Assembly (NCBI GenBank): GCA_002393965.1 | Contig: DGSL01000025.1 | Coordinates: forward strand, 28,061-77,803 | Length of the DNA: 49,743 nt | Direction: 5' to 3' | Source of the DNA: Bacteroidales bacterium UBA4363 | Lineage (GTDB): Bacteria; Bacteroidota; Bacteroidia; Bacteroidales; Paludibacteraceae | In this document: positions 18,076 to 26,989 of the stretch, in pieces | Numbering within the stretch: position 1 is the stretch's first letter | Layout: every line of letters begins with the position of its first letter | Made by a program: the position numbers and the translations under genes | Notes under the pieces: model-generated | Told to the model about the DNA's origin: nothing | Databases searched by the model: none | What the model saw: only the letters and a program-made list of their open reading frames with translations

Positions 18076-18083
18076 CAAAGGTA
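18076..18083 (-). promoter_or_regulatory. -7 box of pepD
   Basis: On the minus strand this reads TACCTTTG, a perfect TAnnTTTG, 21 bp before the start codon at 18054. The -33 region is weak. Confidence 0.5.
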
Positions 18084-18113
18084 AGAAAATTCAGACTGAA
18101 AGGACAGAAGAGA

Positions 18114-18149
18114 ACAGGGCTCTGTCAGAAAAAAGTGACAGAGCCCTGT
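18114..18149. terminator. hairpin after the OmpH-like gene
   Basis: A 14-bp perfect stem, arms 18114-18127 and 18136-18149, with an A-rich loop, lies just downstream of the OmpH-like gene on the minus strand. The minus-strand tail is only moderately T-rich. Confidence 0.65.
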
Positions 18150-18179
18150 TGCTTATGTTTTTTTGGAAAGAAAAAGAAT

Positions 18180-18971
18180 TTACTTTTTATTTCCTGTATA
18201 ACGTTCGTTGAGTTGTCTGATAACATCTCCGGTGATGTCAAATGCCGGTTGACCATAGAGAATCGTACTATGCGATGCCGTAGAGAAGATAACTTGATAG
18301 TTGTGTGTGCGGTTGTAGTCCTCCAGAAAAACGTTCAGCGAGTCGATTAGTTGTTTGTTAAGTCCTTCCATAGACTGTTGAAGTTGTCCTGCCAACTGTG
18401 CGTATCGGTTGTCCAGGGCTTCCTTCTTACGCATCAACCGAGTCTGTTCGGCTTCAGCACTCTGTTGTGAGAGAAAACCTCCTGTCTGAAGTTTCTGTTG
18501 GAAGTTGGCAACGTCTTTTTGTAGTTGTTGCATTTGACGTTCTATTTCAGCTTTTGCTTTTTGCTGCTGAGCCTCCAATTTTGCTTGTGCCTCCTTTGAA
18601 AATTCATATTTCTCCATCAGCGAGTCCGTCTGGACATAGGCAATTGACAAAGCGGATGGGACGATATTGCCTGTCGAGTCTTTTATCATTACGGGTGTGC
18701 TGGTGCATGAAGAAGTCTTACATGATTTTGGACATAGGAAATGGAGGCAGAACAATACAATGACAGCAATGCCAAGTACAATGTTGATGATGGTCTGGCA
18801 ATTCTTCGTGATAAAGCAGGATGTGTTGTCGGACGAGGTAGGAGTTTTGTTCTCATCTTCTGTTTCTGGTTTAGCAGTAGAATCCTGATTTTCAGCAGTT
18901 TTTTCTGCTATCGTCTGTCCTTCGGTTTCTTTTTCTTCCTCTGGAATATTGGTATTTGCAATGTCAGTCAT
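18180..18971 (-). CDS. membrane-anchored OmpH/Skp-like coiled-coil protein
   Basis: A 263-residue protein. Residues 1-58 are acidic and disordered-looking, rich in Glu, Thr and Ser. Residues 61-80 form one membrane helix (IINIVLGIAVIVLFCLHF). From about 108 on it has the OmpH/Skp pattern: SIAYVQTDSLMEKYEFSKEA, a long Gln/Lys/Glu coiled coil, and a C-terminal strand region with YNRTHNYQVIFS. Skp chaperones hold unfolded outer-membrane proteins in the periplasm and normally have a cleaved signal peptide. Here a long cytoplasmic tail and an anchor replace it. It may be a tethered chaperone; the role is inferred from the fold only. Confidence 0.78.
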   Translation of the reverse strand: MTDIANTNIPEEEKETEGQTIAEKTAENQDSTAKPETEDENKTPTSSDNTSCFITKNCQTIINIVLGIAVIVLFCLHFLCPKSCKTSSCTSTPVMIKDSTGNIVPSALSIAYVQTDSLMEKYEFSKEAQAKLEAQQQKAKAEIERQMQQLQKDVANFQQKLQTGGFLSQQSAEAEQTRLMRKKEALDNRYAQLAGQLQQSMEGLNKQLIDSLNVFLEDYNRTHNYQVIFSTASHSTILYGQPAFDITGDVIRQLNERYTGNKK

Positions 18972-19086
18972 GTTTTTGAATTATTTTTTAGGAATAATAT
19001 GTATTTAATTATCAACAGACATACATAATGCCATAATGGAGATTCTATTTGTCTTTTTGTTCATTTGGCAAAAATCGTCTATGATG

Positions 19087-19094
19087 CAAATATA
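19087..19094 (-). promoter_or_regulatory. possible -7 box of the OmpH-like gene
   Basis: Minus-strand TATATTTG lies about 115 bp before the start codon at 18971. No -33 partner was found. Confidence 0.3.
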
Positions 19095-19137
19095 TCATTA
19101 AAATCCATGTCTTTTGTGTCTATAACGTTCTTTTCTT

Positions 19138-21270
19138 TTAAAAACGGATGTTTACACCGCCCATAAAGGTTGCTTTTGGCATTGGATAGCCTTGTATGAT
19201 TTCATACCTCTGAGCCAACAGGTTGTCACCCCTGGTCCAGATAGATAAGAATCGATTTACGGTATAGGTAGCCCCCAGATTGAGCAGGTAGAAGTCTTCT
19301 TGATGCTCGTTGTTGTTGTCGACCGATGTGTACAATCCGTTTACACATTGCAGAGCAGCATTTATGGTCCAATGACGGTTGTGATAGTCCACAATGAGAT
19401 GGCCAAGGTATTCTGGTGCTGCGGTTACGGGTTTTTCCATATGCAGCAAAGCATGGTTGGTGGTAAAACTCCAGTGTTCTCCCAAACGATAGGTTGCTTC
19501 TAACTCCATTCCGCAGTTCTCTATTCTGCCTGTATTGATATTCTTGCGGTTGACAGTTTGGATCATATTATCGCCATTGATGTAGAACAGGTTTGCTCCA
19601 TAGTTCAGTCTTCGTATAGGTTGGTGTTGCCAAGCGAGTTCATAACTCCAGATGCGTTCTGGTTTCAGATTCTCGTTTGAGGGCGGATAGAGATAGAGTT
19701 CGCGCATGGTAGGATTACGGAATCCCTTTGTTGCCATAGCTTTCAATGAACTTCTATGTGTCGGACGCAAGGCGAGTCCTACCTGTGGTATCCATTCAGT
19801 TCCGCTCACGCTATGGTGATCCATACGGATGCCGGCATCGATGGTGAGCCACTGCACCAGATTCTGTCTGAGGTCGATATAGCCAGCTATCTCATTGCGA
19901 TATGAGCGTCCGCTCTGTTTATTCGTAGTATTTAATTTCTCTCCTGTTTGTTTTGAGGTGTACCATGCGTTCCCATAAATATTTTGCCAATCAAAACCTC
20001 CTGCAATCCGTGTATTATAGAACAGACGCAGGCTTTGGTACAGAGAGATGCCAGTCAGAGCGTCCTTCGAACGGAAATAACGTTGGGTCGGTCGGCTGAA
20101 ATCTGTCGTTCCGTCATCAATCTTGTGTTGTCCGAAATTTGAATAGACTCGCAATGCTCCGTTTGTGTGATAGTAGTTGTTTTCCAATGCGGCGGATACC
20201 ATCCCCCGCGTAATCCATTGGTCTGCATCGTAGAGAGGTGCGTTTGTCGGACCTGGGTTTGAGGCGATGAAGTGGGTGATATCAGCCATAGCACTTGTCT
20301 TCCAATGTGGGCGGATTTTGTATCCCAGTTGGAGGAGACCTCCGTATTGTTCAAATCCCATGTGAGGTCTGTGATTATCGCTTCGGTTGTATTGTACAGC
20401 TGCGTTGCTGGAGAATCGTCTGGTACGTGTCTGTGTCGAAGCCTCGGCTTCGAAGGTACCGTAGCTACCGCCTCCGAGTTGGATATCGGTCTGTGTGCCG
20501 GGATTGTCAGCCGAACGTGTTACGATGTTCACGACACCGCCCATGGCATTGCTTCCGTACAATACTGATGCCGGTCCTCGCAAGACCTCAACACGGTCAG
20601 CCATCATGGTCTGATAACTATCTGAGATGGGATGTCCGTAGATGCCGTTGTATTGTGGTTGTCCGTCAATGAGTACCATCATTTGTCCTGATTCCCCGGT
20701 GATGCCACGCAGGCTGATGCCGCCAGCAGCACCGTTTGAGACTCCGTAACCTGTCATTGAACGTGACGTAACGAATAGTCCAGGTACTCGTTGCATAACC
20801 GTCGGAAGAAGGTTGGTCCTGTGTTGTCCAGTCAGGACGGATCGGTTCACAACGCTGATTGTCATGGGCAGATGCCGAATATCGGTGCTATTCCGTGTTC
20901 CTGTGACAACAACCTCAGGGAGTGGTTGATAACGATAGCCTGGAATCGAGCAAACAATATCATGTGGTTTATCAAAAGCTATATTGATACAACTATCAGA
21001 GATAGGTAGTGTCTTGGATTCAAGTCCGATGTAAGAGAACATGAGTTCCTTGGCATCCTCTGGAACCAGAAGAGTATAATTGCCATCGAAATCGGTCATC
21101 GTACCGATTGTTGTGCCAGGCACACGGACTGATGCACCGATGGCTGGCTCTCCTATATCATCTTTTACATTGCCCTTGATGGTACGTTGTTGTGCAATAG
21201 CAGAAAAGGCGCCAATCAGTGTAAGAAACAGGACAAACCACCTCTGTTTGAATCGAATCAATATATTCAT
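19138..21270 (-). CDS. TonB-dependent outer-membrane receptor
   Basis: A 710-residue receptor. It has a signal peptide ending in IAQQ, then a carboxypeptidase-regulatory-like beta-sandwich (RTIKGNVKDDIGEPAIGAS...DFDGNYTLLVP, about 28-110). The plug domain follows (about 115-240) with VLIDGQPQYNGIYG and DRVEVLRGPASVLYGSNAMG, then a 22-strand-type barrel ending in the terminal Phe of GGVNIRF. The plug and barrel resemble siderophore, cobalamin or metal receptors rather than SusC glycan importers, and no SusD partner is present. It starts 9 bp after the DUF362 gene, so the two are almost certainly co-transcribed. The substrate is unknown. Confidence 0.93.
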   Translation of the reverse strand: MNILIRFKQRWFVLFLTLIGAFSAIAQQRTIKGNVKDDIGEPAIGASVRVPGTTIGTMTDFDGNYTLLVPEDAKELMFSYIGLESKTLPISDSCINIAFDKPHDIVCSIPGYRYQPLPEVVVTGTRNSTDIRHLPMTISVVNRSVLTGQHRTNLLPTVMQRVPGLFVTSRSMTGYGVSNGAAGGISLRGITGESGQMMVLIDGQPQYNGIYGHPISDSYQTMMADRVEVLRGPASVLYGSNAMGGVVNIVTRSADNPGTQTDIQLGGGSYGTFEAEASTQTRTRRFSSNAAVQYNRSDNHRPHMGFEQYGGLLQLGYKIRPHWKTSAMADITHFIASNPGPTNAPLYDADQWITRGMVSAALENNYYHTNGALRVYSNFGQHKIDDGTTDFSRPTQRYFRSKDALTGISLYQSLRLFYNTRIAGGFDWQNIYGNAWYTSKQTGEKLNTTNKQSGRSYRNEIAGYIDLRQNLVQWLTIDAGIRMDHHSVSGTEWIPQVGLALRPTHRSSLKAMATKGFRNPTMRELYLYPPSNENLKPERIWSYELAWQHQPIRRLNYGANLFYINGDNMIQTVNRKNINTGRIENCGMELEATYRLGEHWSFTTNHALLHMEKPVTAAPEYLGHLIVDYHNRHWTINAALQCVNGLYTSVDNNNEHQEDFYLLNLGATYTVNRFLSIWTRGDNLLAQRYEIIQGYPMPKATFMGGVNIRF

Positions 21271-21279
21271 TTTCAGAAG

Positions 21280-22341
21280 TTATTTTTTCGAAACGAACGG
21301 TTTCAAGCCTCTCACGGCTTCGGCTGGAGTGATCCTTTTTCCGTCATTGTCCAAGTCGATCAAGATATAGCGATCATTTCCCATTCCCTGTTCCTTCATG
21401 TATGAGAGTTGACGTAGTCCGTGTCTTGTTTCGATACGTTCCACAATGTCGTGATGTTCGGCTTCTGTCATGGCATAGATGAGGTCGATGCATGCCTGAT
21501 CAACGGCCAGAATGTCTGTAGAAGAAAGAATACCAACGTTGGGTGTTACGACAGGGGCGGCCTTAGTTCCTTCACAATCGCAAGAGACGGACATGTTACG
21601 CATGACGTTGACATAACAGACGTTTTGGCCAAAGTGGTCGATCGTTGCTTTGGTTGATTCTGTTATTCGTTCCATGAATTCCTCTTTACGGATGCTCCAT
21701 TGTCCGTTGCCTGGACGGGTATGAATCCATGCCTTGCCTATTCGTCCATCGGCGCATCCGATACCGATATTCTTATTTGACCCTCCGAATCCGCCTTGAG
21801 AATGTCCCTTGAAGTGTGTCAGAACGACCATTGCATCATAATTGACCAGGTGTGATCCTACCGACATACGCTTGAACCAGTTTCCTCCTGTTACGGGCAG
21901 TGAGATGGTATCCTGTTCGTCCAGAATGTCAACGGGACAGAATGTCCATCCGTTCACCTCCAGTGTTTTGCGGTGCTGTTCGGTGGTGTATCGATTGCCT
22001 GTATAGTAGGTGTTTGTTTCGATGATATTTGCTTTCGGCAGATCCTTCTTAATCAGTTCCTTGACCCAATCACTCGGAATGATATTCGGACCGTCAAGTT
22101 CTCCTGTATGCAGTTTTACTCCGACTTTTCCACTGATATTACCATTTACTTGCTCGTAGGCTTTGATGAGTCCTTCAGCCGAAAGGTTGCGAGTGAAATA
22201 CACGATTGATTCGTTACCGGTTCGCTGTTCGTATGGTACGTATTTGTTACCGTCTGTCACGGATGACAGGGATACCTTTTCCTGAGCCGTTCCGACAGCC
22301 AGCATTCCGAAGGAGAGCAGCAATAAAAATGTCTTTTTCAT
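21280..22341 (-). CDS. exported DUF362 family protein
   Basis: From ATG 22341 the protein has 353 residues: a signal peptide (KKTFLLLLSFGMLAVGTAQ) and a DUF362 domain marked by MVVLTHFKGHSQGGFGGSNK followed by NIGIGCADGRIGKAWIHT. DUF362 proteins are widespread and often linked to iron-sulfur domains, but their function is not settled; no ferredoxin CxxCxxC cluster motif is seen here. The frame is open 47 codons further upstream into the recN end, but those residues lack conservation and bury the signal peptide, so I chose 22341. It is followed after 9 bp by a TonB receptor gene. Confidence 0.85.
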   Translation of the reverse strand: MKKTFLLLLSFGMLAVGTAQEKVSLSSVTDGNKYVPYEQRTGNESIVYFTRNLSAEGLIKAYEQVNGNISGKVGVKLHTGELDGPNIIPSDWVKELIKKDLPKANIIETNTYYTGNRYTTEQHRKTLEVNGWTFCPVDILDEQDTISLPVTGGNWFKRMSVGSHLVNYDAMVVLTHFKGHSQGGFGGSNKNIGIGCADGRIGKAWIHTRPGNGQWSIRKEEFMERITESTKATIDHFGQNVCYVNVMRNMSVSCDCEGTKAAPVVTPNVGILSSTDILAVDQACIDLIYAMTEAEHHDIVERIETRHGLRQLSYMKEQGMGNDRYILIDLDNDGKRITPAEAVRGLKPFVSKK

Positions 22342-22405
22342 TTTGATGGTTGGGTGATTATTGTTCCAGATAGAGGAATCTATATTATTTCTGCTGTTTT
22401 TGTTT

Positions 22406-24055
22406 TTATGAAAGGTGTAAGAGTTCCCGTGCGTTAGTAATGGCGGCATCAGTAACGGAGGCTCCGGAGAGCATTTGAGCAATCTCCCGGATACGTTCCT
22501 CCTGTGTCAGTTGCTGGATTGATGTCTCGGATTGTTTTTTGAATACACGGTAGTGAGCATTTCCTTTGGCGGCAATTTGAGGTAGGTGGGTAATAGTGAT
22601 TACCTGCATCGACTGCGCCATTTGTTGCATGATATCGCCCATTCTGTCTGCCACTTCTCCAGAAACTCCCGTGTCGATTTCGTCAAGGACAATGGTGGGT
22701 AGGAGACTGTTTTCGGAGATGAGGGCTTTCAGTGCGAGCATGACACGTGATATTTCGCCTCCAGAAGCAATTTGAGAGACTGGCGCGGGTTGTGTCTTCT
22801 GATTGGCAGAGAACAGGTAATCTACCTGTTCGGTACCGTAGGCGGTGAGATTGGGCGTCTGTGTGATCTCGATTTTCATTTGCACGTGTGGCATGCCAAG
22901 ATTTCGCAGTGTGTCAATCAGTTTTTGTTCCACCTTCGTTGCTGTGTTTCTGCGTGTGCGGCTCACGAGAGCTGCCGTATTTCTTGTTTGTTTCTCGGCT
23001 TCCTGTACTTCTCTGGTAAGTGATTCGATACGTTCGTCGGAATTCGTGAGATTCTGCAAACGCAGTTGCATTTTCTCCTGCAGGTTGATAAGGTCATTTA
23101 CCGAATCCACATGGTGTTTTCTCTCGAGTGTATAAATCAGGTCCAACCGTTCTTGTACCTCCTGCAAGCGTTGTGGGTCCAACTCTGCGGTATTGAGTTC
23201 ATTTTCAATGCTGTCGGCGATGTCATCTGTTTCGATGAAAGTGCTTCGGAGTCGTTCTGCCAGTTCTTCGCAAATAGGAGAGAGGCCTTTCAGTTTCTCG
23301 AGTGTTGAAGCGGCTTCCTTGAGCAGAACTGTTGCCCCCGTCTGTTCGTTGTTTAGTATCTGGTTTGTTTTCTGCAGGATATTGAGGATATCTTCCCGGT
23401 GTGTCAGTTTCTCCAGCTCTTCCTCCAACAGTTTGTCTTCGTCGGCTTTCAGACGAGCTTGTTCCAATTGTTGACACTGGTATTCAATGTATTCGCGGTC
23501 ATTCTTGTCCTGCTCCATCTGCTCCTGCATTTGTTTCAGTTCTTTTAGCAGGGCAGTGTAATGTTTCCATTCTTTTCGGTATTGTTCCCGTTCTTTTTGG
23601 TTGTTAGCTACGCAGTCCAGGACTGATAGCTGGAAGAGTCCATCCTTGAGCAGGAGATTGGCATGTTGCGAGTGTATGTTTAGCAAATGTTCGCCAAGAG
23701 TACGGAGTTGTGTCAGTGAGACAGGTGTATCGTTGATGAAGGCACGCGACTTGCCTGCGACATTGATTTCTCTTCGGAGGATACATGATTTAGGGTCGAA
23801 ATCCAGTCTATTTGTTTCAAAGAAATCCTCCTCATGTAATCCATCAAGGTTAAAGGTTGCTTCAATGCTACATTTAGCAGCACCTTCACGTATTTGGTGA
23901 GTATCGGCACGATCACCCAGCACCAGTCCCAGGGCACCCATGATGATGGATTTTCCTGCCCCAGTCTCACCTGTAATGACGGAAAGTCCGCTCCCGAAGT
24001 CAATGGTCAGGTGAGAGATGATGACGAAGTCCTTAATTTCCAGAGAGGTGAGCAT
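22406..24055 (-). CDS. recN: DNA repair protein RecN
   Basis: A 549-residue SMC-like ATPase that acts early in double-strand break repair by bringing DNA ends together. Walker A is GETGAGKS at residues 29-36, the ABC signature is ASGGEISRVMLALKAL, and Walker B is LPTIVLDEIDTGVSGEVADR. A central coiled coil (about 150-370) separates them. Length is typical (553 in E. coli). It follows the DUF4835 gene by 48 bp, the normal Bacteroidetes arrangement. Confidence 0.97.
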   Translation of the reverse strand: MLTSLEIKDFVIISHLTIDFGSGLSVITGETGAGKSIIMGALGLVLGDRADTHQIREGAAKCSIEATFNLDGLHEEDFFETNRLDFDPKSCILRREINVAGKSRAFINDTPVSLTQLRTLGEHLLNIHSQHANLLLKDGLFQLSVLDCVANNQKEREQYRKEWKHYTALLKELKQMQEQMEQDKNDREYIEYQCQQLEQARLKADEDKLLEEELEKLTHREDILNILQKTNQILNNEQTGATVLLKEAASTLEKLKGLSPICEELAERLRSTFIETDDIADSIENELNTAELDPQRLQEVQERLDLIYTLERKHHVDSVNDLINLQEKMQLRLQNLTNSDERIESLTREVQEAEKQTRNTAALVSRTRRNTATKVEQKLIDTLRNLGMPHVQMKIEITQTPNLTAYGTEQVDYLFSANQKTQPAPVSQIASGGEISRVMLALKALISENSLLPTIVLDEIDTGVSGEVADRMGDIMQQMAQSMQVITITHLPQIAAKGNAHYRVFKKQSETSIQQLTQEERIREIAQMLSGASVTDAAITNARELLHLS

Positions 24056-24103
24056 GGAGTGTTTTGTTTTCTTTTCTTATTGTCAATCCTGTGCGAGGTC
24101 TCA

Positions 24104-25102
24104 TCAGTTCTTCTTTAGTATGGTTTCATACTTGTCGGATTGAGACGGTTCGATACTGACCAACAGGTCGTAAGCCTCTTTTTTCTGATTATCAGTGGCG
24201 TGAGAGAAGATGTTGATCAGTTCGTCACGCTTGGTTTCCATGAATGATGTGATGGCGACGCATGATGACTTGATGTCGTAAGATTTTTTGATTTCACGCA
24301 GCGCTTCCAGAACTTTTGCACATCCTTTATCTGTGCTACTGGCCATTTGGTCCAATCCCAATCGGTGATACAGGTAGGAGGCATGGCGGAAGTTCTTTAG
24401 GTTTTCATCGTTGAGGTTATTGCTGTATGCGTAACGGTTGCGCAAGTCATCAAAAGCCTTCCAGCCCACCAGTCCCTTCGACTGTTCCAGATTGACGACG
24501 GTTTCCATCTTGCGGAACGATGGAGTACCTCCCACGTCCGAATAAGAATCGCAATCCATGCCGATAATCATGTAGCAATAGTAGGCGAGTAGAGATACTA
24601 GTTCGTCATTGGTCTGTCCTTCGATGTAATCGATGGTTTGATGTTCGATGTACTCAAAGTTGAAGTTCGGGTCCTTGAAATTCAGTAGTGAACTATAATA
24701 CGATGAGTTATAAACAGGCCTTCTAGCCTGTATCTGTAAATTAGCTTTGAAGGTCTTCTCGTCGGACATCTCATCGATTGTGATGAGCATGTTACACTCG
24801 ATTTTCTCGCTACTCTGATAATGCATGTCCGACCATCGGGTGTGATTGACAAATTCCGATATGGCTTTCTGCATGGTTGTGAACACCTGTTTATTGCTGC
24901 CAGGTACTTTGTCTGCGTTGACGGCTACCTCACATTTCAGTTCCTGTGCCGCAGTATTCGTTGCTGGAAGTATGAAAAGGAAAGCCAGCAGGAAAAATGT
25001 GGTAAGAGTGGAAATGAGATGTCGTCTCAGGAGGTCTCCGCAGGTATGGTATTGTGTAGGGAAACGATGTGTTCTTCCGGACGGTGCAGATGAGCTTTTC
25101 AT
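24104..25102 (-). CDS. DUF4835 family exported protein (PorD-type)
   Basis: A 332-residue protein from ATG 25102, with an N-terminal hydrophobic segment (STLTTFFLLAFLFILPAT) ending at NTAAQE as a signal peptide after an unusually long basic lead. It belongs to the DUF4835 family, which I recall being named PorD and tied to the type IX secretion system; I could not verify this here. The T9SS cargo protein at 45449 shows that the system is used by this organism. The frame is open to an ATG at 25159, but the promoter at 25167-25197 would then give no leader, so 25102 is preferred. It sits between coaBC and recN as in many Bacteroidetes. Confidence 0.8.
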   Translation of the reverse strand: MKSSSAPSGRTHRFPTQYHTCGDLLRRHLISTLTTFFLLAFLFILPATNTAAQELKCEVAVNADKVPGSNKQVFTTMQKAISEFVNHTRWSDMHYQSSEKIECNMLITIDEMSDEKTFKANLQIQARRPVYNSSYYSSLLNFKDPNFNFEYIEHQTIDYIEGQTNDELVSLLAYYCYMIIGMDCDSYSDVGGTPSFRKMETVVNLEQSKGLVGWKAFDDLRNRYAYSNNLNDENLKNFRHASYLYHRLGLDQMASSTDKGCAKVLEALREIKKSYDIKSSCVAITSFMETKRDELINIFSHATDNQKKEAYDLLVSIEPSQSDKYETILKKN

Positions 25103-25166
25103 AACAAAGTTACACCCGATACGGTTTTCAGAATTAAATATGTGTCCAATTCGTTTCATCCGTATG

Positions 25167-25197
25167 CAAAGATATGTTTTTTCGTTAATCGTTCAAA
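25167..25197 (-). promoter_or_regulatory. promoter of DUF4835-recN operon
   Basis: Minus-strand TATCTTTG (25174 to 25167) is preceded after 19 bp by TTTG (25197 to 25194), a full match to the Bacteroidetes consensus. The predicted RNA start near 25160 gives a leader of about 58 nt before ATG 25102. The remaining 25198-25360 shows no gene. Confidence 0.7.
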
Positions 25198-25360
25198 TCC
25201 CAATCGTCATTCGAGACTATCCCTTTGTGTGACTTTCAGGTGGAATTATTCTACTTTTCGTGAAAAGCAGGATTGGAAAAGAAAAACAAGAGGAGATGTT
25301 GGATAGAGACGAAGAAGATGATTCTCCTGCTGTTTTTGTAGAGGATCAGATGATGTGAAG

Positions 25361-26575
25361 TTAATCCAATGACGTCAGTTCGTCCAAAATATCCTTAGCA
25401 ACTTCGCATTTTGATTTCAGACCGTATTCTTTTTTCTTGCCGTTGGGGAAGAGGATGGTAACTTTGTTCGTGTCGTATCCAAATCCAGCCTGATCGTCGT
25501 TCAGTGAATTCAGCACGATGAAATCAAAGTTCTTGCGCTTCATCTTTTCGATGGCGTGTTTTGTCTCGTCGTGTGTTTCCAAAGCGAAACCCACCAGACG
25601 TTGTCCGTCTCGTTTTTTCTTACCCAAAGCTTCAGCGATGTCCTTTGTTTCCTTCAAGCGCAGCACTAAAGGTCCATCGTTCGGACCTTTCTTGATTTTT
25701 TGGTTCGCAATGTTTTCCGGAGTGTAATCTGCCACCGCCGCGGACAGTATCGCAATGTCAGCTTTTGAGAAAGCCTCCATGGCTGATTCATACATATCTT
25801 CTGCGGATTCAACGTCGATGCGTTTAATCTGTGTTGTATGTTTGGTCTGCATACCATGTACCGGACCGCAGATTAGGATGACGTATGCACCTCTCATGGC
25901 ACATTCGTCGGCAATGGCAAACCCCATCTTTCCAGTCGAGAAATTGCTGATGTAGCGTACGGGGTCGAGACGCTCTATGGTCGGTCCGGCGGTAACGAGA
26001 ACCGTCTTTCCTTTCAGGTCGTTGTTCAGACCTTCGTCGAGCAGTAGTTGTAGTGTTTCGGTGATTTTTTCTGGTTCTGCCATTCTTCCTTTCCCAATCA
26101 GACCGGAAGCCAGTTCACCGTCATCAGGTTCCACGATGCTCACCCCGTCTGCTTTCAGTTGCTTCAGATTGCGTTGTGTTGCCGGATGAGCATACATATC
26201 CAAATCCATAGCCGGAGCAATACATACTGGACACTTTGCAGAGAGGTAGGAAGTAAGCAGGAGGTTATCCGCCACACCGTTTGCCATCTTGGCTATGGTG
26301 TTTGCCGAAGCCGGAGCTATCAGATACATATCCGCCCAAGAGCCCAATGACACATGGCTGTTCCATGCTCCGTTAGTCGGATCGAAAAAGTCGACGAGAA
26401 TAGGGTTCTTGGACAGAGTTGCCAGCGTTAGCGGAGTGATGAATTCCTTCGCCAACGGAGTCATCACCACTTTCACTTCGGCTCCTGCCTTGACAAGGAG
26501 TCGGATCAGCGTTGCTGTCTTGTAGGCAGCAATGCTGCCCGTCACGCCGAGCAATATATGTTTACCTTCGAGCAT
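25361..26575 (-). CDS. coaBC: bifunctional phosphopantothenoylcysteine decarboxylase/synthetase
   Basis: Joins cysteine to 4'-phosphopantothenate and decarboxylates the product, two steps of coenzyme A synthesis. The 404-residue protein has the FMN-binding CoaC part first (ILLGVTGSIAAYKTATLIR, then PASANTIAKMANGVADNLL). The CoaB part follows from about residue 190 with VLVTAGPTIERLDPVRYISN and FSTGKMGFAIADE. ATG 26575 starts at the conserved N-terminus; the open frame upstream to 26698 is not conserved and runs into rpoZ. Confidence 0.96.
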   Translation of the reverse strand: MLEGKHILLGVTGSIAAYKTATLIRLLVKAGAEVKVVMTPLAKEFITPLTLATLSKNPILVDFFDPTNGAWNSHVSLGSWADMYLIAPASANTIAKMANGVADNLLLTSYLSAKCPVCIAPAMDLDMYAHPATQRNLKQLKADGVSIVEPDDGELASGLIGKGRMAEPEKITETLQLLLDEGLNNDLKGKTVLVTAGPTIERLDPVRYISNFSTGKMGFAIADECAMRGAYVILICGPVHGMQTKHTTQIKRIDVESAEDMYESAMEAFSKADIAILSAAVADYTPENIANQKIKKGPNDGPLVLRLKETKDIAEALGKKKRDGQRLVGFALETHDETKHAIEKMKRKNFDFIVLNSLNDDQAGFGYDTNKVTILFPNGKKKEYGLKSKCEVAKDILDELTSLD

Positions 26576-26621
26576 GATGGGATGTGTGAACAAATGGGGA
26601 TGATCTTGAGCGTTTTTTTTA

Positions 26622-26960
26622 TTACGCAAGTTTCTCCTTGTCGGAGATGGTCGTGTTCCGGAAATACAATTTCCCGTTGACGAACTCCTGTGTCGCAATC
26701 AGTGTTGGTTTAGGGAGTTTCTCGTAATAGCGGGAAATTTCGATTTGCTCACGGTTTTCGAATACCTCTTCCAGATTGTCGTTATACGAGGCGAACTCCT
26801 GCAATTTTTTCTGCAGTTCTTCTTTCATTTCAATGCAGATCTGATTGGCACGCTTACCGAGGATGTTCACCATCTCATAGACGTTCATACCGTCTTTCAG
26901 CATGGAGTTGACGTCGCGAGTGATAGTAGTGGAAGGGGCATTGGTTTTCTTGAAATCCAT
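26622..26960 (-). CDS. rpoZ: RNA polymerase omega-like subunit (Bacteroidetes RpoZ)
   Basis: A 112-residue protein matching the omega-subunit family as found in Bacteroidetes. Visible features are DFKKTNAPSTTITRDVNSM, the helix NVYEMVNILGKRANQI and a Glu/Lys-rich coiled segment. The C-terminal NGKLYFRNTTI is lineage-specific. Omega helps assemble and stabilise core RNA polymerase. Its position between bamD and coaBC is typical and supports the call. Confidence 0.88.
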   Translation of the reverse strand: MDFKKTNAPSTTITRDVNSMLKDGMNVYEMVNILGKRANQICIEMKEELQKKLQEFASYNDNLEEVFENREQIEISRYYEKLPKPTLIATQEFVNGKLYFRNTTISDKEKLA

Positions 26961-26989
26961 TTTTATATAACGTTATATTGTTTTTATTC

